Source: Streptosporangium pseudovulgare (GTDB lineage: Bacteria; Actinomycetota; Actinomycetes; Streptosporangiales; Streptosporangiaceae). From it: 64,000 nucleotides of DNA. Position numbers and translations under genes: made by a program. Positions 39,406-46,746 of this stretch are shown in pieces (position 1 is the stretch's first letter; every line of letters starts with the position of its first letter). The stretch covers positions 124,001-188,000 of the forward strand of contig NZ_BMQJ01000013.1 of NCBI RefSeq assembly GCF_014648055.1, read 5' to 3'. Below the pieces are notes generated by a model that was not told where the DNA came from, ran no database searches, and saw nothing but the letters and a program-made list of their open reading frames with translations.

Positions 39406-40695
39406 TTAGGTGTCGTGGCCGGGGAGCAGCAGGCTGAACAGCGGGGGGCTGGCGCGGCTGAGTACCAGCCGGCCGCCTTCGGCTTCGGCCAGTGAGCGGG
39501 CCAGGGCCAGGCCGATGCCATGGCTGTGTCCGCTGGACCTGGTGAACGGGTCGCTGTCCGGGGCCATGCCCGGCCCGTGGTCGCTGACCTCGACGGCCGT
39601 GCCGGGCCCCACGTCGGAGACGGTGATGGCGACCTCTCCTTGGCCGTGGCGCAGGGCGTTGTCGAGCAGGACGCGCAGGATCTGCCGGACGGCGGCAGGC
39701 TGGGCGGTCACCGGCGGCAGTGCGGGTTCCACGGTGATGGTCAGGCGGCGGCCCTGCCGGGCCAGCGGGCCGTGCCATTCTTGCCGGGTCTCCTCCATCA
39801 GCGCGTCCACGTCGAGTCGCTCGGCGGGTGCGCGGCTGTCGCGGCTGAGCCGTACGAGATCGTCGAGGACTTCCTGTAGCCGCTCGCCCCTGGTCAGCGC
39901 GGCCTGGACCGCCGGGGTCAGGTCCGTGCCGGGGCGAGACAGCGCCGATTCCAGGCCGAGCAGCAGGCCGGTGAGTCCGGTGCGCAGCTGGTGGGAGACG
40001 TCAGCGCTGAAGGCCCGCTCGCGGGCGAGCACGTCGCCGAGGCGGCGCGCCGTCATCTCCAGCGCCTGTGCGGCCTGGTCGGCCTCGCGTAGCCCGGAGG
40101 GTGCGGCGCGGACGCTGAAGTCGCCGCCGCCGAGTGCCTGCGCCGCGGCGGTGAGCCGCTCCAGGGGCGCGGCGAGCCGGGCCGACTGGCGTACGGCCGC
40201 GCCTGCGGCCAGCGCGATCACGATCAGCGCCAGCCCGCCCATGAGCAGCCACGCCTGCTGGATGCGCTGCTCGACCTGTGAGTTCGGCGTGGCCACCCGG
40301 ATGATCAGGGCGGGGCCCTCGTCGGAGGGGACGGGGGCGGACACGGCCAGGAAGCCGTCCTCCACCATGTCGTGGACCCGGCCGTCCTTGCCGGAGGTGG
40401 CCAGGCGTGAGTGGGCAGGGCCGTTGCCGAACAGGCGGGCGCCGGCCGTGGTGTAGCCGCCGATGGCGAGGTCGCCGGGCAGGCCTGTTGGCAGCTTCAA
40501 CGGCGCCCGTGGTTCGTCGGGGACGGCGGCGGCGACCCAGGCGGCGTCGCGTTGCAGGGCGGCCACCGTCTGGTCGTGGTAAAGGATGTTCATCGCGATT
40601 GCCAGGGGAACCAGGAAGAGCGCGACGGCCAGGGCGGTCACGCTGACGATCCCCACCAGCAGCCGCCGCCGCAGCGGCACGCCCTGCGCTGTCAC
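39406..40695 (-). CDS. Sensor histidine kinase (transposon cargo)
   Basis: A 429-residue membrane kinase. Two membrane segments (LLVGIVSVTALAVALFLVPL, and AWLLMGGLALIVIALAAGAA) flank an extracytoplasmic sensor of about 110 residues. HAMP (AAPLERLTAAAQALGGGDFS) and HisKA with the phospho-His in FSADVSHQLRTGLTGLLLG follow. The ATP lid has N-box LRVLLDNALRHGQ, G1 VSDHGPGMA and G2 GHSHGIGLALARSLA. It is divergent from the lipoprotein/ABC operon and convergent with the response regulator, so the promoter region 40696-40781 is shared with that operon. Confidence 0.9.
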   Translation of the reverse strand: MTAQGVPLRRRLLVGIVSVTALAVALFLVPLAIAMNILYHDQTVAALQRDAAWVAAAVPDEPRAPLKLPTGLPGDLAIGGYTTAGARLFGNGPAHSRLATSGKDGRVHDMVEDGFLAVSAPVPSDEGPALIIRVATPNSQVEQRIQQAWLLMGGLALIVIALAAGAAVRQSARLAAPLERLTAAAQALGGGDFSVRAAPSGLREADQAAQALEMTARRLGDVLARERAFSADVSHQLRTGLTGLLLGLESALSRPGTDLTPAVQAALTRGERLQEVLDDLVRLSRDSRAPAERLDVDALMEETRQEWHGPLARQGRRLTITVEPALPPVTAQPAAVRQILRVLLDNALRHGQGEVAITVSDVGPGTAVEVSDHGPGMAPDSDPFTRSSGHSHGIGLALARSLAEAEGGRLVLSRASPPLFSLLLPGHDT

Positions 40696-40715
40696 CCTTC
40701 CAGGGTGGCATATGG

Positions 40716-40758
40716 AAGGTAAACGTCCCGCTAACCGGTTGCTGAGCGGGCGCTTGCC
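40716..40758 (+). promoter_or_regulatory. 43-bp regulatory element, copy 1 (lipoprotein/ABC operon)
   Basis: It contains GCTAACCGGTTGCTGAGCGG and matches 33 of 43 bases at 48611-48653 on the other strand. A TAGCGT -10 box begins 10 bases after its end and the ATG follows 7 bases later, giving a leaderless promoter with the element over the -35 region, as for an OmpR-type activator. Confidence 0.65.
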
Positions 40759-40781
40759 GGCCTGTTCCTAGCGTGGGAGGC

Positions 40782-41402
40782 ATGAAGGTACGGCAGAGCG
40801 TCATCGCCCTGGTCACGGCAGGGCTGGCGGCAGGCTGCTCGGCAGCCACGCCCGCCCAGACTCAGGCCAAGCCGCAGACGCAGACGCAGGTACAGACACA
40901 CGCGCAGGCGCCCGCGGGCAACGACACCTCGGCTCCGCAGCCTACGGAGTCGAATCCGCCGGGCGACATCCCGGACGACACGGTGTTCGTGACCTACCGG
41001 CACCCCGGGCAGCCGTATGAGGTGAAGGTGCCCGAAGGGTGGGCGCGCACGGACCTGCCCACCGGAGCGAGCTTCACCGACAAGCTCAACAGCATCCGCA
41101 TCGAGACCAGGCCCGCCGCCTCCCCGCCGACCGAGGCATCGGTCAGGAGCCAGGTGCACAGCAGCGACATTCGCACGGTGGACACGGTGATCAGGAAGGG
41201 CGGAAAGGCGGTGCGGATCGTCTACCGCGCCGACAGCAGCCCTGACCCGGTCACCGGCAAGGTCATCAAGGACGAGGTCGAACGCTATGCCTTCTACCAG
41301 GCCGGGCACGAAGCGATCCTTACCCTGTCCGGGCCGGTCGGCGCGGACAACGTGGACCCATGGCGCACGGTCTCCGACTCCTTCGGCTGGACGGCGTCGT
41401 GA
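40782..41402 (+). CDS. Exported lipoprotein, first gene of the cargo ABC operon
   Basis: A 206-residue lipoprotein: MKVRQSVIALVTAGLAAGCS with lipobox LAAGC (Cys 19). A Gln/Thr/Pro-rich spacer (about 25-65) follows, then a globular domain (FVTYRHPGQPYEVKVPEGWA, GGKAVRIVYRAD, DEVERYAFYQAG) resembling small extracytoplasmic PsbP/LpqN-like domains. The ATG lies only 1 base after GGGAGG and 7 bases after a TAGCGT box, so translation is probably leaderless. It overlaps the first ATPase gene (GTGA). It may deliver or sense the substrate of the ABC system. Confidence 0.75.
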   Translation: MKVRQSVIALVTAGLAAGCSAATPAQTQAKPQTQTQVQTHAQAPAGNDTSAPQPTESNPPGDIPDDTVFVTYRHPGQPYEVKVPEGWARTDLPTGASFTDKLNSIRIETRPAASPPTEASVRSQVHSSDIRTVDTVIRKGGKAVRIVYRADSSPDPVTGKVIKDEVERYAFYQAGHEAILTLSGPVGADNVDPWRTVSDSFGWTAS

Positions 41403-42052
41403 TCGTGCAGGCCGAAGAGCTCTACCGGTTCTACCGGTCGGGTGATGAGGAGACCAGGGCGCTGCGCGGAGTCAGTCTCGATGTCGCCGCGGGAGAGGTC
41501 GTACTGGTCAGCGGCCCGTCGGGGTCGGGCAAGTCCACGTTGCTGGCTTGCCTGGGCGGGCTGGACGACCCGGACGGCGGCATCGTCAGGGTGGACGGTC
41601 ACCGCATCAGCCATCGGCCGGAGGCCGAGCGGGCCGCGCTGCGTGCCCGGCTGGTGGGTGTGTTGTTCCAGAGCGGCAACCTGATCGAGCACCTGACGGT
41701 CGCGGCCAACGTCGACCTGGCCCAGCGGCTGGCGGGGCGGCGTGATCGTCGCCTGCGCGATGAGTTGCTGGACGGTCTGGGGCTGGCGGGCAGGGCGCGG
41801 GCGTGGCCGAGTGAGCTGTCCGGGGGTGAGGCGGCCCGCGCGGGGCTGGCGGTGGCGCTGGCCAACCGTCCGGCGCTGTTGCTGGCCGACGAGCCCACCG
41901 GCGAACTGGACCAGCACACGGAGGGGCCCGTGCTGCGGCTGATCCGCCGGCAGGCAGGCGAGCGCACGGCCGTGGTGATCGCCTCGCACAGCCCGGCCGT
42001 GCGGCGGCTGGCCGACCGCATCCTGGAGCTGAAGGACGGCCGGGCGACATGA
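41399..42052 (+). CDS. ABC transporter ATPase 1 (LolD/MacB-like)
   Basis: A 217-residue ATPase. Walker A VSGPSGSGKSTLLACLGGL, Q-loop VGVLFQSGNL, signature WPSELSGGEAARAGLAVAL, Walker B ALLLADEPTGELD, H-loop VVIASHSPAVRRL. GTG 41399 overlaps the lipoprotein stop. Together with the next ATPase it would power the FtsX-like permease. Having two different ATPase genes for one permease suggests a heterodimeric motor. Confidence 0.9.
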   Translation: MIVQAEELYRFYRSGDEETRALRGVSLDVAAGEVVLVSGPSGSGKSTLLACLGGLDDPDGGIVRVDGHRISHRPEAERAALRARLVGVLFQSGNLIEHLTVAANVDLAQRLAGRRDRRLRDELLDGLGLAGRARAWPSELSGGEAARAGLAVALANRPALLLADEPTGELDQHTEGPVLRLIRRQAGERTAVVIASHSPAVRRLADRILELKDGRAT

Positions 42053-42726
42053 CCGCGGAGCTCAAGGACCGGGCGGTGGGCATGACCGCGCTGGTCAGCT
42101 GCCAGGGGCTGGCCCGTTCGTACGGCAAGGGGGCGAACGCACTGGTCGCCGTGCACAGCGTCACCTGCGAGCTGTGGCCGGGCCAGCAGGTCGCGATCAC
42201 CGGTCCGTCGGGGTCGGGCAAGACGACGCTGCTGCACCTGCTGGCCGGGCTCGACCGGCCCACGGCGGGCCGGATCGCCTGGCCCGCCCTCGACGACCAC
42301 CCGCGCGGCCACGTCGGCGTGGTCTTCCAAGGGCCCAGCCTGCTGCCCCCGCTCAACGTCGCGGAGAACGTCGCGCTGCCGCTGATCATCGCGGGCATCG
42401 ACGAAGCCGAGGCCAAGGAGCGGGCGCTGACCGCGCTGAGTGCGATCGGCCTGGCCGGCCTGGCCGCGTCACTGCCCGAACAGCTGTCGGGCGGGCAGGC
42501 GCAACGCGTGGCGGTCGCCCGCGTACTGGCCGCCGAGCCGCGCCTGATCATCGCGGACGAGCCCACGGCACAGCTCGACTCGGACCTGGCCCGCAGAGTG
42601 GTGGACCTGCTCATCGAGGTGGCCTCCCGGCTGGAGGCGGCCCTCGTGGTGGCCACGCACGACCCGCTGGTCGCGGCGCGGTTGCCCGCTACCTGGACCA
42701 TGAGCGACGGAGCTCTCACATGTTGA
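42049..42726 (+). CDS. ABC transporter ATPase 2 (LolD/MacB-like)
   Basis: A 225-residue ATPase. Walker A AITGPSGSGKTTLLHLLAGL, Q-loop VGVVFQGPSLL, signature EQLSGGQAQRVAVARVLAAE, Walker B RLIIADEPTAQLD, H-loop LVVATHDPLVA. It overlaps both neighbours (ATGA upstream, 7 bases downstream). It is only modestly similar to ATPase 1, so not a recent duplicate. Confidence 0.9.
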   Translation: MTAELKDRAVGMTALVSCQGLARSYGKGANALVAVHSVTCELWPGQQVAITGPSGSGKTTLLHLLAGLDRPTAGRIAWPALDDHPRGHVGVVFQGPSLLPPLNVAENVALPLIIAGIDEAEAKERALTALSAIGLAGLAASLPEQLSGGQAQRVAVARVLAAEPRLIIADEPTAQLDSDLARRVVDLLIEVASRLEAALVVATHDPLVAARLPATWTMSDGALTC

Positions 42727-45245
42727 TCCTCATCTGGCTGCGCGGCCTGCTGGTTCGCCGGACGGGCAGGCTGGCCGCGGCCGCGGCGGGTATCGCGCTC
42801 GCCGTGGCGCTTCCCGCCGCGCTGGGCGCGTTCCTCGCGACTGCCAAGGCCACCATGACGGCCCGCTCGATCCAGCGGGTGGCAGTCGACTGGCAGGTGG
42901 AGCAGCAGCCCGGCCAGAGCGTGTCCGTCCCGATGCCCGGCACGTCCAAGCAAGTGAGCTTCGCCAGGATCGGCGGCTTCGAGTCCCGCCAGGCCGGGCA
43001 GACGCTGACCACCGGCGCGGGCCAGGTCCTCGGCCTGCCCGCCGGCTACGCCGCCACCTTCCCCGGCGAGCTGCGCCTGCTCGCCGGCAACGCGAATGGG
43101 CCGCTGCTGGCCCAGCAGACCGCAGCCAACCTGCACGCCCAGCCCGGCGCCAGTGTCACCGTGCGCCGCCCAGGGCTGCCGGACGCGACGGTGACGGTCA
43201 CCGGGGTGGTGGAACTGCTCGCCGCCGACTCGCTGTTCCAGCGCGTCGGCGCACCCCCTGGCGCGCAGCCGCAGGCACCCCCGGACAACGTGCTGCTGCT
43301 GCCGGAGAGCGACTGGCGCCGGATGTTCGACGGCATCGCGCGCGACCGGGTGCGCACCCAGTTCCACGTCCGCATCGACCACCGGCTGCCGCCCGACCCG
43401 GCCGCTGCCTACACCGCGGTCACCGGGCAGGCGCGCAACCTTGAGGAGCGCATGGCCGGCAGCGGCCTGGTCGGCGACAACCTCGGCGCGGCCCTGGACG
43501 CCGCCCGCGAGGACGCCCTGTACTCCCAGGTGCTGTTCCTGTTTCTGGGCGCCCCGGCGGTCGTACTCGCGGCCCTGCTCGCCGGCCTCGTGACCCGTAC
43601 CGGGGCGCCACGGCGGATGGCCGAGCAGGCGCTGCTGCGCACCAGGGGCGCCTCCAGGGGCACGCTGGTGCGGCTCGCCCTGGCCGAGACGGCGCTGGTG
43701 GGCGTGGCGGGAGTGCTGGCAGGTCTGGGACTGGCCGCGCTGGCCGGGCGGGCGCTGTTCGGATCGGCGAACGTGTCGTGGTGGGCCGCCGCCCTGGGAC
43801 TGCTGGTCGCGGCCGTCACCGTGCTGCCGCCGACGCTGCACGCCACCACCGTGGCCGCCGCCCGCCGCCCGGTCGGCGGACCGCGCCGCTCTCCCGCCTG
43901 GCTGCGGTACGGGCTGGACCTGTGGCTGCTGGCCGGATCCGCGGTGGTCTTCTGGATCACCAGCAAGAACGGCTACCAGCTCGTCCTGGTCCCCGAGGGC
44001 CTGCCTCAGCTGTCGGTCGACTACTGGGCCTTCGCCGGACCGGCCTTGCTGTGGACCGGCGCCGGCCTGCTCATCTGGCGCCTGACCAGGACGATGCCCA
44101 TCACCTGGGCGGTGCGGCCGCTGGCCGGCGGCCTGGCGGGCACCGTATCGGCGATGCTGACGCGCCAGCGCGCCCCGCTGGCCCGCACGGCCACCCTGGC
44201 GGCGCTGGCCGTCGCGTTCGCCGTCTCCACCTCCGTCTTCGACACCACCTACCGCCAGCAGGCCCAGGTGGACGCCGAGCTGACCAACGGCGCCGACGTC
44301 ACCGTCTCCCAGGCCGCCGCCACCCAGGGGCAGCTCGCAGCCGTGCCCGGCGTCGCCCGGGTGGAGCCGCTGCAGCACCGCTTCGCCTACGTCGGCTCCG
44401 ACCTGCAGGACCTGTACGGCATCCGTCCCTCCACCGTGCGCCTGCACGACGCCTACGTCTCCGGCGGCACCGCCCGCGAGATCCTCGACCGGCTCGCCCG
44501 GCAGCCGGATGCGCTTCTGGTCAGCCAGGAGACCGTCAACGACTTCCAGCTTCACCTCGGTGACCAGGTGCGGCTGCGGACCGAGAACGGCAGGACCGTC
44601 CCCTTCCACTACGCCGGCGTCATCACCGAGTTCCCGACCGCGCCCCGCGACAGCTTCCTCGTGGCCAACGCCTCCTACCTGGCCCGCACCATGCCTGCCG
44701 ACACCATGTACCTGATCAGCACCGACGGGGCCCAGCCGAGGCAGGTCGCCGCCGCGCTTCGCGGCAGGCTCGGGCCGACGGCGAAGGTCACCGACGTGCA
44801 GACTACGCGCCAGGTCGTGGGCAGCAGCCTGACCGCCGTGGACCTGGCCGGCCTGACCACCATCGAGCTCGGCTACGCGCTGGCGCTGGCGGCCATGGCC
44901 ACCGGTCTGCTGTTGGCCCTCGGCTTCGCCGAGCGGCGCCGTACCTACGCGCTGGCCCGGGTGCTGGGGGCGACCCCGCGGCAGCTGGGCTCGTTTGTGT
45001 GGGCCGAGGTGGCGCTGGTCGGGGTGGCCGCGGCCGTGCTCGGGGCGCTGTGCGGGTGGGCGCTGTCGAGGATGCTGGTGGCCGTGCTCAGCGGGGTGTT
45101 CGACCCGCCTCCCGACGCGCTGGCCGTGCCGTGGGCCTACCTGGCCGTGCTGGCAATCCTCGGCGTCGCGGCGTTGCTGGCCGCCGGGACCGCGACGGTA
45201 CGGGCCGCCCGCCGCCCGCCGTTGACGGTGCTGCGCGACCTGTGA
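42720..45245 (+). CDS. FtsX-like ABC permease (MacB/LolCE type)
   Basis: An 841-residue permease with two FtsX modules. A first membrane segment (LAAAAAGIALAVALPAALGA) is followed by a periplasmic domain of about 230 residues, then a membrane block including FLFLGAPAVVLAALLAGLV. A central membrane block and a second periplasmic domain (ELTNGADVTVSQAAATQGQL) follow, then a last block ending ATVRAARRPPLTVLRDL. FtsX-type exporters move lipoproteins, peptides or antibiotics out of the membrane, or transmit signals to a kinase. With a kinase, regulator and lipoprotein alongside, an antimicrobial-peptide or envelope-stress role is an inference. Its last 38 bases are repeated at 46707-46744. Confidence 0.9.
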   Translation: MLILIWLRGLLVRRTGRLAAAAAGIALAVALPAALGAFLATAKATMTARSIQRVAVDWQVEQQPGQSVSVPMPGTSKQVSFARIGGFESRQAGQTLTTGAGQVLGLPAGYAATFPGELRLLAGNANGPLLAQQTAANLHAQPGASVTVRRPGLPDATVTVTGVVELLAADSLFQRVGAPPGAQPQAPPDNVLLLPESDWRRMFDGIARDRVRTQFHVRIDHRLPPDPAAAYTAVTGQARNLEERMAGSGLVGDNLGAALDAAREDALYSQVLFLFLGAPAVVLAALLAGLVTRTGAPRRMAEQALLRTRGASRGTLVRLALAETALVGVAGVLAGLGLAALAGRALFGSANVSWWAAALGLLVAAVTVLPPTLHATTVAAARRPVGGPRRSPAWLRYGLDLWLLAGSAVVFWITSKNGYQLVLVPEGLPQLSVDYWAFAGPALLWTGAGLLIWRLTRTMPITWAVRPLAGGLAGTVSAMLTRQRAPLARTATLAALAVAFAVSTSVFDTTYRQQAQVDAELTNGADVTVSQAAATQGQLAAVPGVARVEPLQHRFAYVGSDLQDLYGIRPSTVRLHDAYVSGGTAREILDRLARQPDALLVSQETVNDFQLHLGDQVRLRTENGRTVPFHYAGVITEFPTAPRDSFLVANASYLARTMPADTMYLISTDGAQPRQVAAALRGRLGPTAKVTDVQTTRQVVGSSLTAVDLAGLTTIELGYALALAAMATGLLLALGFAERRRTYALARVLGATPRQLGSFVWAEVALVGVAAAVLGALCGWALSRMLVAVLSGVFDPPPDALAVPWAYLAVLAILGVAALLAAGTATVRAARRPPLTVLRDL

Positions 45246-45247
45246 CC
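45210..45247 (+). repeat. Permease 3' end, original copy of a duplicated 38-bp segment
   Basis: It encodes the terminal RPPLTVLRDL and stop of the permease. 37 of 38 bases recur at 46707-46744. Confidence 0.75.
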
Positions 45248-45470
45248 GGTCCACTTCCCGTTTGCTGGAGGATCCCACCCGGCCGCACGTTCTTCGGCGA
45301 CGGGGGCCCGAGCGTAGGTCCATCGGCGCGCCACGCCATCGACACCCGGGGCGGTGCTTTGCAAGGCCGGCACACAGCATGACGACACATGAAGGCGGTG
45401 TAGGAGTCGGGCCGACGAGCGCGGGCAAGGCTAGATCCGAGCTTGGATCGCCACATCGACCGGGGGGCAC

Positions 45471-46448
45471 ATGGGATCGCCAAGTTGCGCCTATCGCAGG
45501 GCCGTCTTCGCGGTAGCCGGTGCCGCGATGCTCAGCACCGTGCCGGTCAGCACCGCGAGCGTGGCGGACGTCCGCACCCGCAACGACGTACATCCCCAAA
45601 CGCGCGCCAACCTGGAGGAGTCAGCGCGCAGTGCGGCCTTTGCCCACGCGATGTACCGTGTCTGCGCCGCCCAGGCTGTCCAGGAAGGGCTTCCGCAGGT
45701 GCGGGACCTGCTCAACCAGGCGGCACGCACCGAGTTGCACGAGCACTTCACCGGCCAGGCCAAGCTGATCGGGCTGGTCGGTGACAACGCCGCAAACCTG
45801 CGCGACGCCATCACCCGCAACTCCTACCCGGCGAGCCTCTACAGGAGGTTCGCCGCCGAAGCTGAGCACGACGGCGAGACGAACGCGGTCCGGGTGTTCA
45901 CTGATCAGGGTCGAAACGTGGCCGCCCGCCACGACACCTTGACGCAGGCGCTCAAGGCGATCGTCCACCCCGCGCCGGGCACGGAGATCCCGGCGGCGGT
46001 GCCCGTCCCACGGGAGAGGACCCGAACCGGCGGTCCTGCCGCATCGGCTGCCCGCACGCTGGGCAATCTGGTCACCGCGTTGATGCAAGAGGCATTCGCC
46101 GACGCCAAGTACACCCTCGACGCTCAGCGGGTCCTGCAGACGGGCAAGCCGAGGCCGGCCATGCTGTTCGGCAGCATGGCCGGTGCTCAGCGCACAGGGC
46201 ACTTCGCCGAGGAGACCCGGCTTGCCGGCCTGGTCCACGACACCAGAGCGAACGCGTGCGAGGCGACCGGTGGTGGAATCTACAGCGGTCGGCAGATGTA
46301 TCCCGGCTATGCCAGGCAAGGCGCCAGAGTCGGCGATCACACCGTGGCGGGCCTGTTCACCAGCACCGCGCGCGATGAGGTGGAGCAGGCGCAGGCGCTC
46401 ACCCACGCCGTGTCCCGGCTGCGTACTCGCTGCCCGGCCTTGGGCTGA
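45471..46448 (+). CDS. Exported protein with two degenerate rubrerythrin-like (ferritin-like) domains
   Basis: A 325-residue protein with a signal peptide (RRAVFAVAGAAMLSTVPVST). Two similar halves follow. The first has SARSAAFAHAMYRVCAAQAV, LHEHFTGQAKLIGLVGDNAA and NLRDAITRNSY. The second has ALMQEAFADAKYTLDAQRVL, GHFAEETRLAGLVHDTRANA and MYPGYARQGARVGD. This is the rubrerythrin four-helix pattern, duplicated. Several metal ligands appear altered: the usual EDEAEH-type motif reads GRNVAARH in the first half and RDEVEQ in the second. Iron/peroxide chemistry is therefore doubtful. It lies between the permease and a duplicated fragment of the permease end. Confidence 0.7.
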   Translation: MGSPSCAYRRAVFAVAGAAMLSTVPVSTASVADVRTRNDVHPQTRANLEESARSAAFAHAMYRVCAAQAVQEGLPQVRDLLNQAARTELHEHFTGQAKLIGLVGDNAANLRDAITRNSYPASLYRRFAAEAEHDGETNAVRVFTDQGRNVAARHDTLTQALKAIVHPAPGTEIPAAVPVPRERTRTGGPAASAARTLGNLVTALMQEAFADAKYTLDAQRVLQTGKPRPAMLFGSMAGAQRTGHFAEETRLAGLVHDTRANACEATGGGIYSGRQMYPGYARQGARVGDHTVAGLFTSTARDEVEQAQALTHAVSRLRTRCPALG

Positions 46449-46706
46449 ACCACACCCACCGCCACCGTCACGCTCACCGCGGGCGCAACCGTTCTTATGA
46501 TCGCGCCCCTGATGTCGCCGTCCTTGAAGGAAGCCTCACCGTCTCAGGAAATGTCGCACTCCTGGGTGCCCACCGGTACCGATTCGGCCGCTACCAGCCC
46601 CAGCGCGCTTCGCCGTATGCCGGACACACCCCTCCCAGAGGTTCTGAGCACAGGTCTACGTCGGCTGACGTCCTGCTTTGACTCGTGCGCGGGCCTCGCT
46701 GGGGCG

Positions 46707-46744
46707 CGCCGCCCGCCGATGACGGTGCTGCGCGACCTGTGACC
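46707..46744 (+). repeat. Duplicated permease 3' end fragment
   Basis: It reads RPPMTVLRDL and stop, 37 of 38 bases identical to 45210-45247, but with no permease upstream. The 1.5 kb between the copies holds the rubrerythrin-like gene, consistent with a past insertion, duplication or deletion. Confidence 0.75.
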
Positions 46745-46746
46745 CA

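Noticed and set aside
41607..45599. 1330-codon open frame on the minus strand opposite the ABC operon
   Set aside because: Composition is Gly/Arg/Gln/Pro-rich with no domains, and it is exactly antisense to clear ABC genes.
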